DNA of 20,955 nt from positions 1-20,955 of the forward strand of contig CAZXEJ010000039.1 in the NCBI GenBank assembly GCA_964639895.1, in the 5' to 3' direction. Within the stretch, counting starts at the first letter, position 1; each line of letters begins with the position of its first letter. A program made the position numbers and the translations under genes. The notes beneath the pieces are model-generated. The model saw nothing but the letters and a program-made list of their open reading frames with translations, did not search any database and was not told the DNA's origin. This stretch comes from CAZXEJ01 sp964639895 (GTDB taxonomy: Bacteria > Desulfobacterota_D > UBA1144 > Nemesobacterales > JADFKM01). Shown here in pieces: positions 1-7,675 of this stretch.

Positions 1-391
1 GTGAGGGGGGGCGTGGCCTGGGGGTCGGGCGGTGGATGCGGCCCGGCGTCGTGGGAAAGTGGTGCGGGCGCCTCATAAAAGAAGGGACAGGGGGGACTCG
101 TCCGGGACGGGTGGACGAGCGACTCCGTTACGCCGCGCCCGCCCGGTCGGCGAAGCCCACCCGGATCCCGTCTCTCAGGCGGCTCGTGGTGCATCCTCCG
201 TAGGCGATCTGAATGGGCATTGAGGCCTTAGCACCGGAGTTGCTTTTCTGCCGCCGCAGTCGGCAGACAGCGGCCAGTTGCGCGGTGCCGAGGGGAGGGG
301 TGCGGAGTCTGTAAGGGAAGGGGGGTGGGGTTGTGAGGGTATGCAGCTGTGCGGTGCCGCGTGCGAGCCGGGGACGGAGCGAAGAGACGGG
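1..391. other. Gene-free GC-rich stretch at left edge
   Basis: No open frame here has a ribosome-binding site or a protein-like translation; the frames give Arg/Pro/Gly/Ser-rich text typical of GC-rich noncoding DNA. The notable element is a G-run cluster at 315-339 (GGG, six G, GGGG, GGG with short spacers), which fits a G-quadruplex motif on the plus strand just beyond the 3' end of the tRNA gene. No terminator with a T tract is visible. Confidence 0.6.
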
Positions 392-466
392 TGGTGGGCG
401 GTACTGGATTCGAACCAGTGACTTCCACCGTGTGAGGATGGCACTCTACCGCTGAGTTAACCGCCC
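392..466 (-). tRNA. tRNA-Val (anticodon CAC)
   Basis: On the minus strand the sequence folds as a complete cloverleaf. The 7-bp acceptor stem is GGGCGGT/ACCGCCC, followed by discriminator A and an encoded CCA end. The D stem is ACTC/GAGT, the anticodon stem CCATC/GGTGG with loop CTCACAC, and the T arm ACTGG-TTCGAAT-CCAGT. The anticodon CAC (plus-strand positions 432-434) reads the Val codon GUG, a common codon in GC-rich genes. It lies 83 bp downstream of the PUR-family gene on the same strand and has no clear promoter of its own, so it may be processed from that transcript. Confidence 0.97.
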
Positions 467-549
467 AGTGACGTAACGATTCGCCCCTTCCCCGCCGCGC
501 AGCAGTGAAGGGTGTTCGGCAGAGGGTTGTGAGACGTTGGGGCCCTTGG

Positions 550-777
550 CTACTGGTCCTCGGCCGGTAACAGCTTGTCGGCCTCGGTTATGATGTCTCC
601 AAGGTGCTCCTTGAAAACGTGCACGCCGTCATAGGGAATGACGATGCAGGACCTCCCGCCGCTCAGCTCCGTTATCCTCAGGTACTTACCCTTGTGGTTT
701 TCTTTCACGTCGAAGAAGAAGCGCTTGGACTCTATGTCGACGTGCCTGCTGAGATGCTCTTTATCGGGTTTGTCCAT
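550..777 (-). CDS. PUR/DUF3276-family nucleic-acid-binding protein
   Basis: The product is a 75-residue protein whose centre (FFFDVKEN at about residues 20-27, then KGKYLRITE, GGRSCIVIP and a final F-x-x-x-L helix) matches the single PUR repeat of the DUF3276 family. That family is found in Bacteroidetes and spirochaetes (for example Borrelia BpuR) and binds single-stranded DNA or RNA, usually as a dimer. I chose the ATG at 777 because GGAGG lies 8 nt upstream; an earlier in-frame TTG at 810 would place that ribosome-binding site inside the gene. A good promoter lies at 835-863 and an inverted repeat overlaps its -35 box. A regulatory role in translation or transcription is inferred from the family; no target is visible. 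Confidence 0.88.
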   Translation of the reverse strand: MDKPDKEHLSRHVDIESKRFFFDVKENHKGKYLRITELSGGRSCIVIPYDGVHVFKEHLGDIITEADKLLPAEDQ

Positions 778-834
778 TTGGTCTACCTCCACCTCTTTCC
801 TTTCACCCAACGGGAAGAGTTTCGTTTCGTACGA

Positions 835-863
835 ATAATAACTTCAACCTCCCGAAAAATCAA
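835..863 (-). promoter_or_regulatory. Sigma70-type promoter of the PUR-family gene
   Basis: On the minus strand TTGATT (858-863), a 17-bp spacer and TATTAT (835-840) form a good sigma70 promoter. It would start a transcript near 828, about 50 nt before the ATG at 777. Confidence 0.65.
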
Positions 864-874
864 GGACTTGATTT
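857..874. promoter_or_regulatory. Perfect palindrome over the -35 box (candidate operator)
   Basis: AAATCAAGGACTTGATTT is a perfect inverted repeat with 8-bp arms and a 2-bp centre. It fully covers the -35 hexamer of the minus-strand promoter at 835-863, the usual position for a dimeric repressor. Autoregulation by the PUR protein or control by another dimeric regulator are both possible; the binding protein is not identifiable. Confidence 0.5.
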
Positions 875-963
875 GGGCCCGAAACCCCGCCGCGCTGGAG
901 GGTCGCGGAGCCGCCGAAGAGCCCCCCGGGCGGGTCGAACAAGGGCCCGACGGGAGAGATTCT

Positions 964-992
964 TTGACAAAGCGTGCGAAATAGATTATACA
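964..992 (+). promoter_or_regulatory. Strong sigma70-type promoter upstream of csp
   Basis: TTGACA (964-969, perfect consensus), a 17-bp spacer and TATACA (987-992) form the best-scoring promoter by eye in the window. Transcription would start near 999 and run towards the cold-shock gene at 1296, giving a leader of roughly 297 nt. Confidence 0.75.
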
Positions 993-998
993 TTAAGG

Positions 999-1295
999 TG
1001 TAGATTTCATTTTGGAGAAGTGCTCTTTATACGACCAAACAACTGTACGTCTTCAGCGTGCTCAAGACAGAACGTAACTCGGGCTGACGTAACTACCCTC
1101 CCACCTTTATCCCCCCTTCAGAGAGCTTTCCAGTTCAACGGGTGGCGTGAACGGGAGAAGGACTTACTGCTGGTTTGTGGTTCGTTGTGCCGCTGGAGTC
1201 GGCGGTAGGGCCGTATCCAGACACCGATCCGGATGGAATGTCGGGAACCCCTCGGGGGGCCCGCGCTACAATAACTTTTTTCGGGAGGCTCCCAC
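999..1295 (+). promoter_or_regulatory. Long 5' leader of the cold-shock gene
   Basis: There is no gene between the promoter at 964-992 and the csp start codon. The stretch begins AT-rich and ends with a CCCC-TC-GGGG hairpin at about 1246-1258, followed by a T6 run at 1276-1281 and the csp ribosome-binding site. Long structured leaders act as thermosensors in cspA-type genes of other bacteria, so a temperature-responsive leader is a reasonable inference. A separate small RNA ending before csp is the alternative. Confidence 0.45.
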
Positions 1296-1514
1296 ATGAA
1301 GGGAACTATCAAGAAACTCGTCAGGGATAGAGGCTTCGGCTTCATAGCTTCGGAGGACGGCACGGAAGTGTTCTTCCACCTGAGTTCTCTCTCCGGCACC
1401 CACTTCGAGGCGCTGCAGGAGGGTCAGGAGGTTCAGTTCGAACTGGAACAGGACCAGAGCAAGGTACGCCGGGGCATGGGTCCCCGCGCTGCAAGCGTAA
1501 CGGTGTCCGGCTAG
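1296..1514 (+). CDS. Cold-shock protein (CspA family)
   Basis: This is a 72-residue single cold-shock domain, the normal length. RNP1 is seen as RGFGFI (residues 12-17) and RNP2 as VFFHLSSL (25-32), with the start MKGTIKKLVRDRGFGF typical of the family. It is predicted to bind single-stranded RNA or DNA in the cytoplasm as an RNA chaperone. GGGAGG lies about 8 nt before the ATG. It is transcribed alone; the next gene starts 335 bp away with its own signals. Regulation probably acts through the long leader from the promoter at 964-992. The C-terminus carries a basic turn (KVRRGMGPRA) as in many bacterial Csp proteins. Confidence 0.95.
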   Translation: MKGTIKKLVRDRGFGFIASEDGTEVFFHLSSLSGTHFEALQEGQEVQFELEQDQSKVRRGMGPRAASVTVSG

Positions 1515-1849
1515 TACGGAGGCCCAGGCTCGGCGGCGTCCTTCACCCCCCGAGCGGGGGAGATGCGGCGCGGCTTGAGCCGCCAAAAAGTTGCGGAGAG
1601 GGAGGGGCCGCGTGCTCCTCCCCCCGCGCTAACTACTTGTCAAGAGCCCGCTCGCGGCACCCTGGATTCAGAGGGGCCGCCTATCGTCGTTTCCCCCCGT
1701 TACAGAGGGGCTGACCCCAGCGCTCTTCCAACCGATGGCTCCATAACGACGGAGTCCACTCACCCCCTTTAGACCCTTTCCCACCCGGCTCGAGGCGCGC
1801 ATACGCCGCTCTGGCATTGGCGCCCCCGTGCTGTTACTATCATTTCCCC
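1515..1849. other. Gene-free spacer between csp and the transporter operon
   Basis: This spacer is 335 bp. A C5/G5 hairpin at about 1545-1560 follows csp but lacks a T tract, so it is only a weak terminator candidate. A possible extended -10 box lies at its right end (1832-1840). No coding frame is convincing. Confidence 0.5.
1832..1840 (+). promoter_or_regulatory. Candidate extended -10 promoter, possibly leaderless mRNA
   Basis: TGT followed by TACTAT (1835-1840) fits an extended -10 element. A transcript start about 7 nt later would fall near 1847, only about 3 nt before the ATG at 1850, which lacks a Shine-Dalgarno sequence. No -35 box is evident. Confidence 0.35.
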
Positions 1850-2818
1850 ATGGAGCCCTTAAGGCGCCTCGGCGACCTTGTCACCACCCATTTCGCCCTC
1901 ATCATGCTGGCTGCGGCCGCATGCGCCCTCCTGTGGCCGGGGCCGCTCGGAGGCCTTACCCACCTCATCCCTCCCACGCTCGGCGTAATCATGTTCGGCA
2001 TGGGCGTGTCGCTCACGACGGCCGACTTCGCCCGCATCTTGCGACGCCCGCGGGACGTCGCCATGGGGGTCGCGGCCCAGTACGTCGTAATGCCCCTGCT
2101 CGCGTTCCTGATGGCGCGCCTCTGGGGGCTTGAGGCCTCACTGGCCGCGGGTCTCGTACTCGTTGGAGCCTGTCCCGGCGGCACGGCTTCCAACGTGATC
2201 GTGTACCTGGCCGGGGCCGACCTGGCGCTCTCGGTCACGATGACGGCCGCTTCTACCCTGCTCTCGCCGCTCATGACGCCGCTTTTTACCCTTCTCTACG
2301 CCGGCCGGTGGGTGGAAGTGCCCGTGTGGAAACTGTTCCAGGGGACGGTGGAGATGGTGTTCGTCCCAGTGGTGCTCGGCGTTGCGGCACGCCGCGCCCT
2401 TGCCCGCCGCGCCTCGTCGCTGCTTGCACTCACGCCCGCCCTCTCGGCCCTGGGCATAGTGTTCGTGGTGGCCGTAATCGTCTCGGCCAACGCCGGTCGC
2501 CTCTCGGGCCTGGGCTGGGGCGTGTTCGGGGCCGTCGCCGCACACAATGTGCTCGGCCTCGCCATAGGGTATTATGTAGCGAGGTTCGGGGGAATGGACG
2601 CCGTCCGCGCGAGGACGGTGTCCGTCGAGGTCGGTATGCAGAACTCGGGCCTCGGGGTGGCGCTCTCGACGGCCTACTTCGGCCCGCTGGCGGCTCTGCC
2701 GGGGGCCGCCTTCAGCGTGTGGCACAACGTGACGGGCTCGCTGCTTGCGTGGTGGTGGCGCAGGGTCCGTCCCACGGTGCCGCTCGTCCCGGACCGATCC
2801 CGGAGAGGTTCCAGATGA
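1850..2818 (+). CDS. Bile acid:sodium symporter (BASS) family transporter
   Basis: A 322-residue, very hydrophobic protein with about nine to ten membrane segments, the usual BASS length. Family signatures are GACPGGTASN (106-115) and EVGMQNSGLG (260-269), which contribute to the sodium/substrate crossover regions in this superfamily. It should move an organic anion (bile-acid-like, pantothenate or a keto acid; substrate not readable) across the inner membrane with sodium. The start is uncertain: ATG 1850 gives the natural N-terminus MEPLRRLGDL, while a TTG at 1817 would add 11 residues. Neither has a good ribosome-binding site. Its stop overlaps the start of the next gene (ATGA), so the two are translationally coupled. 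Confidence 0.9.
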   Translation: MEPLRRLGDLVTTHFALIMLAAAACALLWPGPLGGLTHLIPPTLGVIMFGMGVSLTTADFARILRRPRDVAMGVAAQYVVMPLLAFLMARLWGLEASLAAGLVLVGACPGGTASNVIVYLAGADLALSVTMTAASTLLSPLMTPLFTLLYAGRWVEVPVWKLFQGTVEMVFVPVVLGVAARRALARRASSLLALTPALSALGIVFVVAVIVSANAGRLSGLGWGVFGAVAAHNVLGLAIGYYVARFGGMDAVRARTVSVEVGMQNSGLGVALSTAYFGPLAALPGAAFSVWHNVTGSLLAWWWRRVRPTVPLVPDRSRRGSR

Positions 2819-3753
2819 GCGTACGGCCCACACCTGCTCGGCAGCCCTCTGGCGTGTCCGCCCAGCGGAGGTTTCCTCTGCGCGGCTATCTGTTTCTTGT
2901 CGCCACCGCCTTCTTTACGGCTCTCTCCTACGTGTTCGGCCGCTTGGTCGACAAGACCATCAACCCCGAAACGGTCACCTTCTTCTGGTTCTTCGGTGCG
3001 TTCCTCTTCGCCATGATGGCTACGGTCTTCCTCAAGGGGCAGCGCGCCGAGCTGCGATCGCTGGGAAGGTACTTGCCCATTTTCCTGCTGAGCTCCGTCA
3101 TAACGTCGGTGGGGGCGGCCCTCTGGGTGACGTCGCTGCGCTCGATCGGGCTTCCGCTGACCTCGTTCCTCATGAAGGCCCAGACGGTGTTCTCTTTACT
3201 CCTGGGCGTGCTGTTCCTCGGCGAGCGGCTCAACCGAGGCGAGGCCGCAGGCATTGCCATCACCATCGTAGGCGGGGTGGTCGTGGCCTACGAGCCCACT
3301 TTCGCATTGTTGGCGGGCTCGCTCACGGCGCTGGCGGCGGCCTTCTGCTACTCGCTGCTCTCCTTTGTCGTAAAGCGCATGGGGGCGAGGCTCAACATGC
3401 TTACGGTGGCCAACCTGCGCGCCCTGGGCGTCTCCATGGTGACCGTGCTCTACCTCGTAGCCACCGGCCGCTTCGTAACGCCCCGGCCGCTCGATCTGCT
3501 CTACATGTTGCTGGGCGGACTGACGGGGGCCTACATCGCCAAAGCGAGCCAGTTCCAATCGATAAAGCTGCTCGACGTGAGCCGCTCGACGGCCGTGATG
3601 CCGCTGGAGTCGCTCTTCGTGATAGTGTTCTCGTACCTCTTGTTCCACGAGCTGCCCCCCGTGGCTAAGTTGCTGGGCGGAGGGGCAATCGTCTTGGGCG
3701 TCGTGTTCCTCGTATGGTTCCGGGGCGAGAAGCCCGACGTGCTGGCCAAGTAA
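2815..3753 (+). CDS. EamA/DMT-family membrane transporter
   Basis: A 312-residue protein with about ten membrane helices arranged as two EamA repeats. The first repeat ends near LFLGERLNRGEAAGIAIT and the second near LLFHELPPVAKLLGGGAIV; such E-rich conserved turns are typical of EamA proteins. It belongs to the drug/metabolite transporter superfamily, whose members export or import metabolites; the substrate cannot be read from sequence. The start is ATG 2815, overlapping the BASS stop by ATGA, with GGAGAGG about 8 nt upstream inside the previous gene. A longer in-frame extension back to 2308 is only antisense/shadow text over the BASS gene. The pair forms a transporter operon converging on the Ddl gene. 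Confidence 0.9.
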   Translation: MSVRPTPARQPSGVSAQRRFPLRGYLFLVATAFFTALSYVFGRLVDKTINPETVTFFWFFGAFLFAMMATVFLKGQRAELRSLGRYLPIFLLSSVITSVGAALWVTSLRSIGLPLTSFLMKAQTVFSLLLGVLFLGERLNRGEAAGIAITIVGGVVVAYEPTFALLAGSLTALAAAFCYSLLSFVVKRMGARLNMLTVANLRALGVSMVTVLYLVATGRFVTPRPLDLLYMLLGGLTGAYIAKASQFQSIKLLDVSRSTAVMPLESLFVIVFSYLLFHELPPVAKLLGGGAIVLGVVFLVWFRGEKPDVLAK

Positions 3754-4064
3754 GAGGGGCCGCCGTCTCGAGCCTCGTCCGACCCTCGCGCCGGGATGAC
3801 GCTTTCTTCACCCGCCGGTGGATACGCGTGGGATCCATCTGGAGCGGCGGTGCCATCGCAATCGTGTATGCACGGGATAGGCGGCTTCGTGTGCATGCGG
3901 GGGGTAGCGGACGGCGAACGAGAGGGTTGGGGGGGTGTGGTCGCTGCGCCCGGCGGCTCCGGTTCCCTCGGTACGGAGGGTGCGTCTTTGATGCGGCCTG
4001 CGCCTCGACCAGAAAGCCTCCGCACTTCCGGCGTCGGATTGGTGGTCGAGAGGGAAAGAGGGGG
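3754..4064. other. Gene-free spacer between convergent genes
   Basis: This 311-bp gap separates the 3' ends of the EamA gene (plus) and the ddl gene (minus). An inverted repeat ATGCAC/GTGCAT at about 3868-3896 could form a weak hairpin. I see no T-tract terminator and no convincing gene. Confidence 0.5.
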
Positions 4065-5195
4065 CTAGGGCTCTATCTTTTCGTCGAAATCGGTCTCGAG
4101 CGCGCGACGGAGGCGCCGCCGCTCGATGGCCAGTCCTACGAGTCGGGTGATAAGGCCCGAGAACCTTATGCCCGTCACTTCCCAGAGCCGCGGGTACATG
4201 CTTATGCGGGTGAAGCCCGGGATGGTGTTGAGCTCGCTCACGAAGAGCTCGCCGCTCCGAGGCTCGAGCAGGAAGTCGACCCGCGCCATGCCGGCGCAGT
4301 CGAGCACGCGGAAGCTTTCTACGGCCAGCGTGCGCACCCTCTCGGTGAGCTCGTCGTCCAGCTCGGCGGGGGCGATGAGCTCGGCCCCTTCGTCGTCGAC
4401 GTACTTGGCCCGGTAGTCGTAGAACCCCCGGCGCGGCACTATCTCGCCGGGCAGTGAGGCGATGGGCTCCTCGTTGCCGAGCACGCTCACCTCGATCTCC
4501 CTGGCCCCTACGACGGCGCGCTCTGCGAGGATGCGGTGCGAGAAGCGCGAGGCCACGTCCACGGCCGACGCCACGTCGTCCCTCTCCTCCACCTTGACTA
4601 TCCCCACGCTCGAGCCCAGGTCGGCCGCCTTTACGAAGCACGGCGTGCCCACGGCATCGACGATCCGCTCTACCAGCTCCCGGCGCCGATTCTCGTCGCC
4701 CCACTCGTGCTTGTAGAACCACGTGTAGGGCACCACCGGCAGCCCTGCCTGCCGAAGCAGCGCCTTGGAGACGATCTTGTCCATCGCAAGGGCCGAGCCC
4801 AACACGCCGGCCCCGACGTATGGTATGTCCATCGTCTCGAGCAGCCCCTGCAGCGAGCCGTCCTCGCCCCCCGTGCCGTGGACGACGGGAAAGACTACGT
4901 CCGGGGCGAAGCGCCCTGCCACTTGGCCCCGTCCATCCAATTCCAGGAAGGCCGACCGCGGCGGATCCGGCAGGGGGACGACCACGCGCCCTGGGTCGTA
5001 CGCCACCCCACCCTCGCCGCAATGCCACTGTTCGTCCACCGGGCGCCGCCAGACGCCGGCCTTGTCGACGTAGATCGACGTCACGTCGAACCTCGTCCGG
5101 TCGACGTGGTTCATCACGGCCTTGGCCGAGAGGATCGATATCTCGTGCTCGACGCTCTTGCCGCCGAATATGAGTGCTATGACGAGCTTGCCCAA
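4065..5195 (-). CDS. ddl: D-alanine--D-alanine ligase
   Basis: A 376-residue cytoplasmic ATP-grasp enzyme that joins two D-Ala for peptidoglycan precursor synthesis. Visible signatures are the N-terminal FGGKSVEHEIS motif (10-20), an ATP-grasp core with CFVKAADLGSSVGI (the K-x-x-x-x-G-S-S-x-G loop), ARVDFLL, and SELNTIPGFTRISMYPRLWEVTGI near the end, which carries the metal-binding and D-Ala-binding residues. Length fits the Ddl A-type group. The start codon is TTG at 5195: no ATG or GTG lies before the essential FGGKS loop, and the Shine-Dalgarno match (AAGG about 14 nt upstream) is weak. It stands apart from any mur/fts cell-division cluster. Expression is probably from the promoter at 5243-5271. 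Confidence 0.95.
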   Translation of the reverse strand: MGKLVIALIFGGKSVEHEISILSAKAVMNHVDRTRFDVTSIYVDKAGVWRRPVDEQWHCGEGGVAYDPGRVVVPLPDPPRSAFLELDGRGQVAGRFAPDVVFPVVHGTGGEDGSLQGLLETMDIPYVGAGVLGSALAMDKIVSKALLRQAGLPVVPYTWFYKHEWGDENRRRELVERIVDAVGTPCFVKAADLGSSVGIVKVEERDDVASAVDVASRFSHRILAERAVVGAREIEVSVLGNEEPIASLPGEIVPRRGFYDYRAKYVDDEGAELIAPAELDDELTERVRTLAVESFRVLDCAGMARVDFLLEPRSGELFVSELNTIPGFTRISMYPRLWEVTGIRFSGLITRLVGLAIERRRLRRALETDFDEKIEP

Positions 5196-5242
5196 TGTGA
5201 CGCCGGCCTTCGTGAGTGTGGTGCGTTCGGGGGACCCCCTTA

Positions 5243-5271
5243 TCCTTACATCGGGCGCCGTACCCTGTCAA
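5243..5271 (-). promoter_or_regulatory. Candidate promoter of ddl
   Basis: On the minus strand a perfect TTGACA (5266-5271) is followed after 17 bp by TAAGGA (5243-5248). The -35 is excellent and the -10 poor. Transcription would start near 5236, about 40 nt before the TTG start codon. Confidence 0.45.
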
Positions 5272-5375
5272 GGCTGGGCCGAAACCTCCGGCGGCGTATA
5301 GCAAAAAGGGGTCAGGTAGTGTAAACTCCCTATCTATAACCACAATCCAAACCTAGCTTCAAGGAGGACCCCCAC

Positions 5376-6614
5376 ATGTCGAACGTCGTGATCTGTGAGC
5401 CGCTGAGGACCGCCATAGGCGCCTTCGGCGGCACGCTCAAGGACATACCCGCAACCGAGCTGGGTGCCACCGTCGTCAAGGCCATCCTACAGAGAACCGG
5501 TCTCGATACCGCCGCCGTCGACGACTGCATCATGGGCAACATCCTGGGTGCCGGCCAAGGGATGAACCCGTCCAGGCAGGTTGCGCTCAAGGCCGGCCTC
5601 AAGGTGGAGACGCCCGCCATCACGATCAACCGCGTCTGCGGTTCGGGAGTTCAGTCGCTGGTGCTCGCCGCCCAGGCCGTCAAGGCCCAGGATGCCGCGG
5701 TCGTCGTGGCGGGCGGCATCGAGAACATGAGCCGCGCCCCGTTCTACCTGACCAAGGCGCGCTACGGATACCGTATGGCCATGCCCACGGACGAACTCAC
5801 CGACGGAATGGTGTTCGACGGCCTCTGGGACATCTTCAACAACTACCACATGGGTGTCACGGCCGAGAACCTGGCCGAGCAGTACAACATCTCGCGCGAG
5901 GAGCAGGACGAGTTCGCCTACAAGAGCCAGATGAAGGCCAAGGCCGCCATGGAGGCAGGCAAGTTCAAGGACGAGATCGTGCCAGTATTCGTACCGCAGC
6001 GCCGGGCCGATCCGATCGAGTTCGACACCGACGAGCATCCCCGTCCCGACGTCACCCTGGAGAGGCTTGCCTCGATGAGGCCCGTCTTCAAGGTCGGAGG
6101 CACGGTGACGGCCGGTAACGCCTCGGGTATCAACGACGGCGCCTCGGCCATGATAGTGGCCGACGAGGACAAGGCCGCCGAGCTGGGGCTCAAGCCCATG
6201 GCCTACATCCGCTCCTACGCCGTGGCCGGCGTGGAGCCCTCCATCATGGGCATCGGTCCGGTGCCGGCCATGCAGAAGGCGCTCGACAAGGCGGGTCTCA
6301 CCATTGACGACATAGACGTCGTCGAGCTCAACGAGGCGTTCGCCGCACAGTCGCTCGCCGTGCTGCGGGACTTCCCCATACCCGAAGAGAAGTTGAACCC
6401 CAACGGCGGCGCCATAGCCCTCGGCCACCCCATCGGTGCTTCGGGGGCGATTCTGACGACCAAGCTCATCCGCGAGCTCCACAGGCGGCCCAAGGCCAAG
6501 TACGGCCTCGTCTCCCTGTGCATAGGGGGAGGCATGGGCATCGCCATGGTGGTGGAGAAGGCGGCTACCAAGGCATCTGCCGCGCGCGGCGGAAGGAAGA
6601 AGAAGGCGAAGTAG
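5376..6614 (+). CDS. Acetyl-CoA C-acyltransferase (thiolase)
   Basis: A 412-residue thiolase with all catalytic elements: nucleophile Cys88 in NRVCGSG, NEAF (319-322), His351 in GHPIGASGA and Cys382 in LCIGGGMG. It condenses or cleaves acyl-CoA (acetoacetyl-CoA formation, or the last step of beta-oxidation). Chain-length preference is not readable, so acetyl-CoA acetyltransferase (AtoB/PhaA-like) or FadA-like are both possible. A strong ribosome-binding site AAGGAGG sits 8 nt before the ATG. A TATAAC box at 5335-5340 is a possible -10, but its -35 is poor. There are no beta-oxidation or PHB partner genes alongside, so it is probably a single-gene unit. The C-terminal tail GGRKKKAK is unusually basic. 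Confidence 0.95.
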   Translation: MSNVVICEPLRTAIGAFGGTLKDIPATELGATVVKAILQRTGLDTAAVDDCIMGNILGAGQGMNPSRQVALKAGLKVETPAITINRVCGSGVQSLVLAAQAVKAQDAAVVVAGGIENMSRAPFYLTKARYGYRMAMPTDELTDGMVFDGLWDIFNNYHMGVTAENLAEQYNISREEQDEFAYKSQMKAKAAMEAGKFKDEIVPVFVPQRRADPIEFDTDEHPRPDVTLERLASMRPVFKVGGTVTAGNASGINDGASAMIVADEDKAAELGLKPMAYIRSYAVAGVEPSIMGIGPVPAMQKALDKAGLTIDDIDVVELNEAFAAQSLAVLRDFPIPEEKLNPNGGAIALGHPIGASGAILTTKLIRELHRRPKAKYGLVSLCIGGGMGIAMVVEKAATKASAARGGRKKKAK

Positions 6615-7675
6615 TTCGCTTTGCGTTCGGCCGCAACTGCGTCGTGTGGGGCCGCGGCGACGCCCCCTCCTTTCCCTGAGGGCGAAGGAAGGCGGCGTTC
6701 CGCGGCCCCCTCACACCGCGGCTCCTCGCAGGCGCTTTTTACCCGCCCCGCACAGCCGGTAGGCAGGGGGCGAAGAAGGCCCTCCGCGGCTGGGCCCCGC
6801 GATGGGGGTGAGTGTCCGGCGGGGCCGGCTACGGCGCCACCCCACGTCCCTCATCGGCTCACCACCCCGCTGGGAGGGGGCTCCAAGAGGGGCCGCTCCC
6901 CGCGCCCCCTCCCCCCCGCCGTCCGGGCTTCGCTCGGCGGCATCGATGGGGGGGTGCGGCTCCAGCCCGCCCGTGGTCGGGACCGCCCATCCCCTCACAA
7001 GGGGCGTGTACCGCGCTGCGCTCCGTCCCACCTAAGGGGCCTTTTCACCTACTGTCCTGTGCCCCCACGACCCACCGCTCCTCTTCCGGCGATGATGGAT
7101 CAAAGCTTTGTCTCGGCGGCCGCCGCGGGCACCGGAGGGGTTCGGTAGCGCTGCGTGATGCTTCCACGCCGCCGGGGCTCCGCGCCCAAGAGGGTGGTGA
7201 TCGGCCGCCTCCTCTTCGGCCGTCTTGGCCGGGTTCGATGCGGCCCCTCTGCTTCCCGGCGCGGCTCTGCTGCTCTATGGCACCCGACTGCCCCGCCGAC
7301 CGTCGCACCGGACGTACGTATGGCTGCCGTGCTCGGTCGGATGGGCTGTGTGTGCGGGGGGGCGGCGAGCCCTCGCAATGGATACGGCTGAGGAGAGAGT
7401 ACTCATCAAGCCGCGGTGCAACCGCTGCACGGTGCGATGTGCCCTGCCTCCCACACGGGATGGCGGCCGGGGGGATGATCTCCATGCTCCGCTCTTGGGG
7501 GTGCTATCCTACCGGATTGGCGTGTATAGGGCTGCGTTCTGGGCGGGAGGAGGCATCGGCTCAGGGAGCCGACGGAGGAGGGGTTGGGCCGGCCGTGTAC
7601 GTCGGTGCCGGAGTGGGAAAAAGGTGTAATGGAATCCGCCGCCCATGCCGGCTCGCCTCCGTTGCGGGCGCGGCC
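6615..7675. other. 1.06-kb gene-free GC-rich region
   Basis: Open frames here lack ribosome-binding sites and give Arg/Pro/Gly/Ser-rich translations with no recognisable family. The stretch has long C and G runs and a second imperfect hairpin at about 6908-6955 (CCGCCG/CGGCGG inside C-run/G-run flanks). I find no tRNA, rRNA, riboswitch motif or CRISPR repeat in it. It may be untranslated spacer of a low-density genome or decayed DNA. Confidence 0.55.
6648..6709 (+). terminator. Large GC hairpin downstream of thiolase
   Basis: GGGGCCGCGG (6648-6657) pairs perfectly with CCGCGGCCCC (6700-6709), and ACGCC (6660-6664) with GGCGT (6694-6698), enclosing a 29-nt loop. The stem begins 34 nt after the thiolase stop. 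No T tract follows directly (a T5 occurs at 6735-6739), so it may be an atypical terminator or an mRNA-stabilising 3' structure. Confidence 0.4.

Noticed and set aside
873..1208. 111-residue plus-strand frame upstream of csp
   Set aside because: It runs across the promoter at 964-992, has no ribosome-binding site and a composition typical of chance frames.
3808..5343. 511-residue frame on the minus strand overlapping ddl
   Set aside because: It is an out-of-frame shadow of ddl: Arg/Gly/Pro-rich text, no family motif, while the ddl frame has clear catalytic signatures.
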